From WLJO01 sp046597895 (lineage in GTDB: Bacteria; Actinomycetota; Acidimicrobiia; Acidimicrobiales; Ilumatobacteraceae), in assembly GCA_046597895.1 (NCBI GenBank), contig JBKJJS010000321.1, forward strand, positions 1-17,056: 17,056 bases of DNA. The letters run 5' to 3'. Positions 6,273 through 12,604 of this stretch are shown here, one piece after another. Numbering within the stretch: position 1 is the first letter of the stretch; each line of letters opens with the position of its first letter. Below the pieces are notes generated by a model. That model was not told where the DNA came from and searched no databases. It saw only the letters and a program-made list of their open reading frames with translations. Position numbers and translations under genes: made by a program.

Positions 6273-6599
6273 GTGGACAAAAGCCGAGACAAGTTGGATT
6301 GCTGTCATCCAGGTTTGACCTGTCCTGCGTTCTGGATGGTGCTTGGTGAGGCCAGATCGAAGTGCGATCGCCTAGCCAACGTTCCTGTGCCGCCTGAGTA
6401 CGCACGCGAACTCCACCTGATCAGCCTCTCGAAGGGCGTACACGCAACCACCGCCATCGAGGGCAACACTCGGTCGCAGTCGGTCCTTACCGGGGGCCGG
6501 ATTCGCAAGATTGCGAGGGACGGGCGGTACCAAGCTGACCACGACGCACTGATCTCGCTCCTTCCGTTGACCGTGTCACCCGACCGGACTCCGAACTAA
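6273..6599 (+). pseudogene. second Fic-family protein, N-terminal fragment
   Basis: With GTG 6273 (GGAG at 6261-6264 upstream) the frame encodes 108 residues. Residues 18-66 match the N-terminal helices of a Fic subfamily distinct from the one at 2192: PAFWMVLGEARSKCDRLANV, then PPEYARELHLISLSKGVHAT, then TAIEGNT. The inhibitory motif is complete (Thr59-xxx-Glu63-Gly64-Asn65). Immediately afterwards, where the family reads 'LSEEQV...', the sequence changes to RSQSVLTGGRIRKIARDGRY and ends at 6599 without any HPFx(D/A)GNGR core. The catalytic domain is therefore missing and the product cannot AMPylate. It may be a deletion fusion with unrelated coding sequence. Confidence 0.65.
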
Positions 6600-6653
6600 C
6601 GGCGCACCGTCCGAGGACACGATGGCAAGGTGCGGGGCTGCCAAGATGCTCCG

Positions 6654-7631
6654 ATGAAGTACCGCAAACTTGGCCACACCGGCCTCGACGTCTCCCCGAT
6701 CTGCCTCGGCTGCATGAGCTATGGAGCGTCAGAGCGTGGCGCCCATCTGTGGACGTTGGACGAGGAGTCCAGCCGACCGTTCATCCAGCGAGCGCTCGAA
6801 GCCGGCATCAACTTCTTCGACACTGCCAACGTCTATTCCGACGGCACGAGCGAGGAGTTTCTCGGGCGGGCGTTGCGGGACTTCGCCCGGCGCGACGAGG
6901 TGGTGATCGCCACCAAGGTGCACGGGGTGATGGGGCGGGGACCCAACCGCAGGGGCTTGTCCCGCAAGGCGATCATGCAGGAACTCGACGCCAGCCTGCG
7001 CCGATTGGGCGTGGATTACGTCGACCTCTACCAGATCCACCGCTTCGACCCTCACACCCCGCTCGAAGAGACGCTCGAGGCGTTGCACGACGTCGTGAAG
7101 GCTGGCAAAGTCCGCTACCTCGGTGCCTCGTCCATGTGGGCGTGGCAGTTTGCCAAGGCGCTTTTCGTCGCCGACCAGCGCGGTTGGACCCGGTTCGCCA
7201 CCATGCAGAACCACTACAACCTGCTCAACCGGGAAGAAGAGCGCGAGATGTTGCCGCTGTGTCTCGACCAGCGGATCGGGGTCATCCCGTGGAGCCCGCT
7301 GGCGCGAGGAAAGCTCACTCGCGACTGGGAGGTTGCGACGGAACGATCAGAGACCGACGAGTTCGGCAAGACCCTCTACGACACCTCGGCCTCGGATCGG
7401 GTGATCGTGGACCGCGTGGCTGGCGTCGCCGCCGAGCGTGGCGTCCCCCGGGCCCAAGTCGCGCTGGCGTGGGTGCTCGGACACCCGGCGGTGGTGTCGC
7501 CGATTATCGGCGCAACCAAACCTCATCACCTCGACGACGCCATCGCGGCGTGCGAACTGCGACTGAGCATGGATGAGATCCGCCAACTCGAAGAGCCGTA
7601 CACGCCGCATGCGGTTGCCGGCTTCGCCTGA
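6654..7631 (+). CDS. aldo/keto reductase
   Basis: An NADPH-dependent carbonyl reductase of the YajO/AKR11-12-like group. ATG 6654 (MKYRKLGHTGLDVSPICLG) is the family's normal start and gives 325 residues, the usual length; GTG 6630 is an in-frame alternative. The complete catalytic tetrad is visible: Asp56 and Tyr61 (FFDTANVYSDG), Lys88 (VVIATKVHG) and His129 (VDLYQIHRFD). The C-terminal cofactor-binding stretch is SPIIGATKPHHLDDA. The substrate cannot be told; related enzymes act on aldehydes and sugar-derived ketones. It stands 113 bases before a methyltransferase on the same strand, so co-transcription is possible. No oddities are seen. Confidence 0.93.
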   Translation: MKYRKLGHTGLDVSPICLGCMSYGASERGAHLWTLDEESSRPFIQRALEAGINFFDTANVYSDGTSEEFLGRALRDFARRDEVVIATKVHGVMGRGPNRRGLSRKAIMQELDASLRRLGVDYVDLYQIHRFDPHTPLEETLEALHDVVKAGKVRYLGASSMWAWQFAKALFVADQRGWTRFATMQNHYNLLNREEEREMLPLCLDQRIGVIPWSPLARGKLTRDWEVATERSETDEFGKTLYDTSASDRVIVDRVAGVAAERGVPRAQVALAWVLGHPAVVSPIIGATKPHHLDDAIAACELRLSMDEIRQLEEPYTPHAVAGFA

Positions 7632-7750
7632 CCCGAGCACCGGCTTTGTCATCGAGCGCCTTTCGGCCATTGCGTCCCGTTGCCCTCGAAGAGGTCAGCG
7701 GCCGCTTGCCGCACGTCAGCGGCTCAGCGTAGACGTGCTATGCCGTGGCC

Positions 7751-8527
7751 ATGACGTGGGAGATGGTCGACGAGGGGTGGGGCCGCAAGGCCGTCGACTT
7801 CTCGACCTTGGCGGAGCCGAGCAACTGCCGCGAGTACGTGTTCATGCACCAGCGCCTCGGTATCGGCCCCGGCGACCGGGTGCTCGACGTGGCGTGCGGG
7901 TCCGGTCTCGCCGTCGAGCTCGGCCGCATGAGGGGCGCTCGTTGTGACGGCATCGACGCCTCGCAACGACTGATCGCCGTCGCCCGCTCCCGCAACCCGG
8001 ACAGCGAGATCCACGTCGGCGACATGCACGCCCTACCCTGGGATGCCGACACATTCGATGTGGTGACGAGCTTCCGGGGGATCTGGGGGACCACACCCGG
8101 CGCGCTGAGCGAGATGCGCCGTGTGCTTCGGCCAGGAGGGCGTCTGGCGATGACGGTGTGGGGCAACGTCAAGAAGTCTCCCGGCGCGTGGATGTTCGAG
8201 CCGTTCCGCTGGGCGACGGACGCCAAGGTCGACAACCAGGCGAACATGGTGGCGCTCGGCAAGCCCGGCATCGGCGAGGGGTTCTTGCGCGACGCAGGCT
8301 TCGAACCGCAGGATCGGTTCGTCGTGCCGTTCGCCATGGAGTTCGCTGATCCCGAGATGTATGCGAGGGGCCTGGCCTCGACCGGACCGGCGTACGAGGC
8401 GATCCAGAACATCGGTGAGGCCACGTTCCTCGAGCGCGCCGCGGCGCTCGCTCGTCAGCATGTCGTCGAGGGCGTTCCGCTCCGTGGCGAGGTCCAGTTG
8501 TTCGGCTACATCGGGGTCAAGCAGTAG
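7751..8527 (+). CDS. class I SAM-dependent methyltransferase
   Basis: Start taken as ATG 7751 (MTWEMVDEGWG), 258 residues; GTG 7745 two codons earlier is equally possible, and no strong ribosome site decides between them. Motif I for S-adenosylmethionine binding is VLDVACGSG (44-52), followed by the acidic motif II (CDGIDAS), motif III with DMHALPW, and FDVVTSF then LRPGGRLAMTVWG as motifs IV-V. This is the UbiE/Methyltransf_11 type found on quinones, small metabolites and natural products; the substrate is unknown. Its last 11 bases overlap, tail to tail, the flavoprotein gene on the opposite strand (8517-8527). Confidence 0.9.
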   Translation: MTWEMVDEGWGRKAVDFSTLAEPSNCREYVFMHQRLGIGPGDRVLDVACGSGLAVELGRMRGARCDGIDASQRLIAVARSRNPDSEIHVGDMHALPWDADTFDVVTSFRGIWGTTPGALSEMRRVLRPGGRLAMTVWGNVKKSPGAWMFEPFRWATDAKVDNQANMVALGKPGIGEGFLRDAGFEPQDRFVVPFAMEFADPEMYARGLASTGPAYEAIQNIGEATFLERAAALARQHVVEGVPLRGEVQLFGYIGVKQ

Positions 8528-9755
8528 GACCCGCCAGGTACCCGGCGAGGTGCTCGCTCAACTCCTCGGCGTCACGGCCGGCACCGTGGATGAAGCTCGA
8601 GCTGCGCCGGCGCAGGAACGTCGTGCCGATCAGGTACATCCCGGGCGCGTCGACGACGCCACCGTCGTGTTTCACCTTGCCCTTGCGATCCAACACCGGG
8701 ACGTCGAGCCACTCGTAGTCCGGCCGGAAGCCCGTCGCCCACACGACGGTGCGGATCGCGCCGTCCGTCAGCTTCAACGTCAGCGGCGCGTTGTCGTCTA
8801 CGACGGTCGGCGCGGGACGATCACCGGTGCCCGACATTCCCTGCGTTACTGCCCACTCGTCGATGGTGCCGAGGAGCCGGTTCATCTTCAGATCGGCGAG
8901 CGAGCACTGGTTCAGCAGTCCGCCGGAGAACAGCGCGACGCCGTCACGGATGGCGCCCAGCCGGCCGCGGATCTCCACACCGATGGCACGCAGTGCGTTG
9001 AGGTCGAGGCTCTTGCGTTCCGGTGTGCCGACGAGTTGGGGCGACGGCACGTTGCGGGCCCGCGTGATGTCGTCGACCGCGTCGTAACGCTCGTCGGAGA
9101 GGCCCGTGGCGTCCATCCACCAGAAGATGTCGCGGCCCCGGTACGTCCGCGGCATGCGCACGTGCCCGCCGACCGACAGCGTCACTGGCCGACCCGAGCG
9201 CTGGATCTCGTCGGCCAACTGCAGCCCGGTAGCTGATGCGCCGATCACGAGCACGCCGCCGTCGGCGAGCTGGTCGGGGTGGCGGTAGTCGAGCGGCGTC
9301 ACCGTGTCGACCCCCGGCGGGACGGCGGTGCCGTAGTCGGGGACAGTGGCCACGTTGCACGCGCCGCTGGCGAGCACGACCGCACGGCACTGCCAGGGGC
9401 CCTGGTCCGTCTCCACGGTGTATCCACCTTCAGTGGATCGCACAGAGGTCACCGTCGTGTCGGTCACGACCGGGGCGTCGATGGCCGACGCATAGCCCTC
9501 GATGAACTCAATGACCTCCGGCATGGTCATGTACGCGTCGGGTTCGCTCCCGTCGTACGCGAAGCCGGGTAGCCGACTCTGCCAGTTCGGCGTGAGCAGG
9601 CGCAGCGAGTCCCACCGTTGCGTCTTCCAGGAGTGCGCGACGGAGCCGCGCTCCAGCACGACGTGATCGATCGAGCGCGCGCTGAGGCCGCGGCTGACGG
9701 CCAGACCACTGTGCCCACCGCCGATGACCACCGCGGTGGTGATGCGCGCCGTCAC
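8517..9755 (-). CDS. CzcO-like FAD/NAD(P)-binding monooxygenase family protein
   Basis: 412 residues from GTG 9755. The FAD-binding Rossmann motif is VVIGGGHSGLAV (9-20), the NAD(P)H-binding motif VLVIGASATGLQL (168-180), and the late VVWATGFRPDYEWL segment is the conserved ATG box of flavin-dependent monooxygenases. The run WDSLRLLTPNWQSRLPGF near 48-65 is characteristic of the CzcO/TrkA-like branch. The C-terminal IGTTFLRRRSSSFIHGAG is also typical of that branch. Expected activity is NAD(P)H-dependent oxygenation or oxidation of a small molecule; the substrate is unknown. It begins 31 bases after the OsmC-like gene on the same strand, so the two are probably co-transcribed and may share a redox-protective role. 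Confidence 0.9.
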   Translation of the reverse strand: MTARITTAVVIGGGHSGLAVSRGLSARSIDHVVLERGSVAHSWKTQRWDSLRLLTPNWQSRLPGFAYDGSEPDAYMTMPEVIEFIEGYASAIDAPVVTDTTVTSVRSTEGGYTVETDQGPWQCRAVVLASGACNVATVPDYGTAVPPGVDTVTPLDYRHPDQLADGGVLVIGASATGLQLADEIQRSGRPVTLSVGGHVRMPRTYRGRDIFWWMDATGLSDERYDAVDDITRARNVPSPQLVGTPERKSLDLNALRAIGVEIRGRLGAIRDGVALFSGGLLNQCSLADLKMNRLLGTIDEWAVTQGMSGTGDRPAPTVVDDNAPLTLKLTDGAIRTVVWATGFRPDYEWLDVPVLDRKGKVKHDGGVVDAPGMYLIGTTFLRRRSSSFIHGAGRDAEELSEHLAGYLAGPTA

Positions 9756-9786
9756 GATCGCTGGGGGGTCGACGTGGCGGCAGTGA

Positions 9787-10347
9787 TCAGTTGACCTCGA
9801 CCGTGATGTTCGTCGGGTTCGCGATGATGTCGTACACGGCCGAACGCTTTTGCGACTGCGCGACCAGAGCCTTGATGTCCTCCGGCGACGCGTCGGCGTC
9901 GATGTCGTAGTGGACCTTGATGCCGCTGAACCCGTTGCGGACCTCGGGGTCGCAGCCGAGGATGCCCTGCACGTTCATCTGGCCCGTCAGGGTGGCCTTG
10001 ACCGACCGAAGCTGGATCTCGCGGTTCTGAGCGACGGAGGCGACCCCGGCCGTCAGGCAGCTGGCCAAGCCGACCAGCACGATCTCGACCGGCGTGGCGC
10101 CGTGGTCCTCGGAGGCGAACACCTCGGGGTGGTCGGCGTCGTACTCGAACGTCGTCTTGTGAGCCTGCTCGGCCCCGAGGCCGAAGAAACCCTGCACGCT
10201 CGAACGGCTGTGGGTGCCGTTCACCCACTCGCACGTCGCCCGCCATGTGAACGCCGCTGCTTCGGGCGCATCCATGAGCGCGCTGCGGGCGTCGAGCAAT
10301 GCCTGGACATTGACGCCGTTATCCACTGGGGTGTCGGTGACTGACAT
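9787..10347 (-). CDS. OsmC-family peroxidase-like protein
   Basis: ATG 10347 with GGAG six bases upstream (AAACGGAGTTCAC before the ATG on the minus strand) gives 186 residues; the open frame upstream of it has no comparable start. OsmC/Ohr proteins reduce organic hydroperoxides using a cysteine pair. The first cysteine region is present: TPVEIVLVGLASC with Cys97. The second one, usually in a 'CP' context near the C-terminal helix, is not seen: the equivalent stretch reads KRSAVYDIIANPTNITVEVN. Cys39 and Cys132 occur elsewhere (Cys132 in GILGCDPEVRNGF). It therefore belongs to the OsmC-like branch without the standard pair and may not be a classical peroxidase. It precedes the flavoprotein gene by 31 bases. 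Confidence 0.88.
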   Translation of the reverse strand: MSVTDTPVDNGVNVQALLDARSALMDAPEAAAFTWRATCEWVNGTHSRSSVQGFFGLGAEQAHKTTFEYDADHPEVFASEDHGATPVEIVLVGLASCLTAGVASVAQNREIQLRSVKATLTGQMNVQGILGCDPEVRNGFSGIKVHYDIDADASPEDIKALVAQSQKRSAVYDIIANPTNITVEVN

Positions 10348-10535
10348 GTGAACTCCGTTTCGTATGGGCCGCCTTGGGGAGACGACGATCGGTGACCCCG
10401 GGGACGAAAACGTATCACCCGTCGGCCCGACGTCGCGCGGCGCACCGTCTACGCGACTGCGACCACGTGAGTGACGCGCTCGGGCGACGCCACGAGACAT
10501 CGTCCCCGGCGGCCGCCCTTGCGGCGCTCACAACA

Positions 10536-10577
10536 CCGACCGATCGACAGACCGACCGATCGACGGACCGACCGATC
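10536..10577. repeat. 16-bp tandem repeat, about 2.6 copies
   Basis: Unit CCGACCGATCGACRGA occurs at 10536-10551 and 10552-10567 with a single difference (A/G at position 14), and its first ten bases recur at 10568-10577. Each full unit contains the palindrome CGATCG. The 16-bp period is not a multiple of three, so this is not a coding repeat. Regularly spaced copies between divergent genes suggest either binding sites for a regulator or simple slippage. Confidence 0.85.
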
Positions 10578-10597
10578 TGATCTGGTTGCTCTGATCA

Positions 10598-10609
10598 CAC
10601 GGGCCCGTG
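10598..10609. promoter_or_regulatory. perfect 12-bp palindrome CACGGGCCCGTG, possible operator
   Basis: The sequence is fully self-complementary with no spacer and lies 21 bases beyond the 16-bp repeats, upstream of the membrane-protein operon. Dimeric repressors often bind such sites, but high-GC DNA yields palindromes by chance, so the function is a guess. Confidence 0.35.
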
Positions 10610-10780
10610 CTCGACGAGGCTCCCGACCGGCACTACCTGAGTCGGAGGACTGCCAGAGCGCGCTTGGCGACGCACTCCCCAACGAGAAACCTGTCGCCCG
10701 GCGCGGTCGACGATCAGCGAAGACGCGCAGTACGGCTGTCGTACGGCGGCGCTACTCGCAGAGGGTGGCAACGAAGAATC

Positions 10781-11101
10781 GTGACAGCGCTCCCTACCGC
10801 CTGGGACGCCGGGACTGCCACCTTTGCGAGTGGCGTCGGGATCGCCCCGGTCGTCGTCGAAAGGGGGTGGGCGGTGATCGCGGAACAAGTGCCCTACCGG
10901 TGGCCGAGGTGGTCGTGGCTCTTGGCCTTCCTCTCCTACGTCGTGCTCGGGTACCGGTTCAAGACCCTCGTGTTGAACTGGATCGTTGGTCCCCTGTACC
11001 CAGTGTTCGTCCTGTACGTGCTGCCGAACGCGGTGCGTGTGCTGCTCCGGCGACGGCCAGCGATCAGACATGCCATGCGACCGATCGAGCCGGCCCCGTG
11101 A
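10781..11101 (+). CDS. small membrane protein, translationally coupled to DUF457 gene
   Basis: GTG 10781 (VTALPTAWDAGTAT) gives 106 residues; a frame reaching back to 10607 is open but its upstream part is arginine-rich and protein-unlike. GAGGGTGG at 10761-10768 and GAAGAA just before the GTG are weak ribosome sites. Two membrane spans are visible: WSWLLAFLSYVVLGY and WIVGPLYPVFVLYVLPNAV, separated by a short basic link (RFKT), with a basic C terminus (LLRRRPAIRHAMR). Its TGA overlaps the GTG of the next gene as GTGA (11098-11101), so the two are very likely made together. I do not recognise the family; the partner suggests a membrane or lipid-related role. Confidence 0.6.
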   Translation: MTALPTAWDAGTATFASGVGIAPVVVERGWAVIAEQVPYRWPRWSWLLAFLSYVVLGYRFKTLVLNWIVGPLYPVFVLYVLPNAVRVLLRRRPAIRHAMRPIEPAP

Positions 11102-11982
11102 GTTGGGCGGCCCACGAGTTCGAGAACTACCTCCTCCAGCGCAAGGCGGCGGCGAAAGTCAGTTTCCTCGCTCTCGCGATCGGCGGCCTTGGCCCAGACC
11201 TGTTCACGAAGTTCTTCGTCTACCACGTGAGCCCCGAGAACGCCGCTCGCTTCCACCGCGGGTTTCCGGGCGTCGGCTTCAGCCACTCGTTGTTCTTTGG
11301 GGTCGTACTCGCGCTCCTGGTGCTGCGGTTCACGAGGAGTCGAACGTGGGCGCTCGGTCTCATGATCGGGCTTTGGGCCCACGTCCTGACGGACAGCGGC
11401 GACACCGCCGGAGTCATGATCTTCTTCCCGTTCTCGCTCGAGCCGGTCTCGTTCGGGATGTGGAGGCACTACACGGCCGAGGGTCCCTATGGGGATGCCG
11501 CGGCCTATTACTCCAGCCTCGGTGGAGTCTGGGACTTCTTCTGGATGGGGATGACGCTGCTCTTCGCACGGGTCACGCTCACTGGCGGGTACTTCCGCCG
11601 TGTCGTCGTACCCGCCGACCTTCGGGCCTGGGGATGGCTTCAACGGCACACCCGGCTCCCCGAGCGTGCCCTTCTCCTGATCTATCAGGGCCTCTTCTTC
11701 TACGCCTTCGCCCGGATGACGACGTGGTTCCTGCTCGCCCGGCTGCAATGGCGCACCCCGTTCCAGCCCACCTGGGGCGGGCCGGCGTACACCGGCCGTT
11801 CGAACGATCTGTCCGACGCCTCCATCGCGGAGGTGTTCGTCCGCACGGCGATCGGTGGCGTCGTCTTCGCAGCCTTCCTCGCACTCTGCTGGCACGCGTT
11901 CATCCGCCGCTGGTGGGCGGAGGCGGACGACCGTTCACGCGTTCGCCGCGTCAGCTACCGAGGCCGGCTCGTCGGGCGATGA
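11098..11982 (+). CDS. DUF457 / YdjM-like membrane-bound metal-dependent hydrolase
   Basis: GTG 11098 overlaps the stop of the upstream membrane protein (GTGA) and gives 294 residues. The family (LexA-binding, inner-membrane-associated putative hydrolase) is marked by metal-ligand motifs spread over several membrane helices. Here they are His6 (WAAHEFEN), Asp34 (GGLGPDLF), His63 (GFSHSLFF), and His95 with Asp99 (WAHVLTDSGD). At least five hydrophobic segments follow, for example ALAIGGLG, FFGVVLALLVL, FFWMGMTLLFA, LLLIYQGLFFYAF and GGVVFAAFLALCW. The reaction is unknown; phospholipid or other membrane substrates have been proposed for relatives. Its 3' end overlaps the response regulator on the other strand by 32 bases. 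Confidence 0.83.
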   Translation: MSWAAHEFENYLLQRKAAAKVSFLALAIGGLGPDLFTKFFVYHVSPENAARFHRGFPGVGFSHSLFFGVVLALLVLRFTRSRTWALGLMIGLWAHVLTDSGDTAGVMIFFPFSLEPVSFGMWRHYTAEGPYGDAAAYYSSLGGVWDFFWMGMTLLFARVTLTGGYFRRVVVPADLRAWGWLQRHTRLPERALLLIYQGLFFYAFARMTTWFLLARLQWRTPFQPTWGGPAYTGRSNDLSDASIAEVFVRTAIGGVVFAAFLALCWHAFIRRWWAEADDRSRVRRVSYRGRLVGR

Positions 11983-12604
11983 CGATGGCGTTCGCACGAT
12001 CGGTGGCAGGCACCTTCGCGAACACGCACGAGACATAGTTGCGCACAGTCTTCGGGCTGAGCACAAGCCTCCTCGCGATCGTCGAATTGTCAAGGCCCTC
12101 GGCGATGAGCTCGAGGATGTCGAACTCCCGCTGTGTCAGTTGGGGGAAGGGACGAGCGGCGCAGGACCGGTGACCGTCCGGCACCTCGATCACCTGTTGG
12201 ACAAGCGCGTGATCGAGTACGACGTCGCCTGCCGCCACGGCCCTCACGGCGTACTCGACGCTCTCCGGTCCCGCCCCTTTCACCAGGTATCCGCTTGCCC
12301 CATCGCGCAACGCGGTGAGCGCGGTATCACGATCGTCGGACATCGTGAGCATGATCACCTTCACCTCGGGATGGTGCACCGCCATCCAGCGGTTGACCTC
12401 GAGACCGGAACCGTCAGGCAACCGCACGTCCAGCAACAACACGTCCGGACCAGTGCTGGTGATGAGCGCTTCGACCTGTTCGGCGCGCTCCGCTTCTCCC
12501 ACCAGCTCGATCCCATCCATCTCGCCGATCGCCGCGGCCAGACCGATCCTGAACATCGGGTGGTCATCGACGACGGCCACCCGAAGCGGCGTGGACGCGC
12601 TCAC
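11951..12604 (-). CDS. NarL/FixJ-family response regulator
   Basis: 217 residues from GTG 12604, whose first bases overlap the TGA of the sensor kinase gene (GTGA, 12604-12601). The receiver domain (about 7-125) has all key residues: Asp13 and Asp14 (acid pocket), the phosphorylated Asp59 (LLLDVRLPDG), Thr87 (MLTMSDD) and Lys109 (YLVKGAG). The C-terminal LuxR-type helix-turn-helix (about 152-214) reads LTQREFDILELIAEGLDNST, then IARRLVLSPKTVRNYV. When phosphorylated by the kinase encoded just upstream it should dimerise and regulate transcription; targets are unknown. The 3' end overlaps the convergent DUF457 gene by 32 bases. Confidence 0.95.
   Translation of the reverse strand: MSASTPLRVAVVDDHPMFRIGLAAAIGEMDGIELVGEAERAEQVEALITSTGPDVLLLDVRLPDGSGLEVNRWMAVHHPEVKVIMLTMSDDRDTALTALRDGASGYLVKGAGPESVEYAVRAVAAGDVVLDHALVQQVIEVPDGHRSCAARPFPQLTQREFDILELIAEGLDNSTIARRLVLSPKTVRNYVSCVFAKVPATDRANAIVIARRAGLGS

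Larger units (their letters stand above)
10348..10780. promoter_or_regulatory. divergent intergenic region with repeats and palindrome
   Basis: A stretch of 433 bases between the minus-strand OsmC-like gene and the plus-strand membrane-protein operon. It must hold both promoters. Open frames crossing it are arginine-rich and repetitive, unlike real proteins. It contains a 16-bp tandem repeat (10536-10577) and a perfect 12-bp palindrome (10598-10609), listed separately. No RNA gene was recognised. Confidence 0.55.

Noticed and set aside
5869..6318. Plus-strand frame of 149 codons across the cupin start
   Set aside because: It is mostly antisense to the cupin gene and shows no motif.
6600..6653. 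In-frame GTG 6630 as start of the aldo/keto reductase
   Set aside because: Family members start at MKYRKLG; the eight extra residues (MRGCQDAP) match nothing and the upstream site is weak, though it cannot be fully excluded.
7690..7725. Repeated GTCAGCGGC before the methyltransferase
   Set aside because: Only two 9-base copies in high-GC DNA; too little to claim a binding site.
10471..11097. Open frame extending the DUF457 gene upstream by 209 codons
   Set aside because: The extra part is arginine-rich and repetitive (RPIDRPTDRRTDRS) because it translates the 16-bp repeats, and it overlaps the membrane-protein gene in another frame. GTG 11098 at the GTGA overlap fits the family start.
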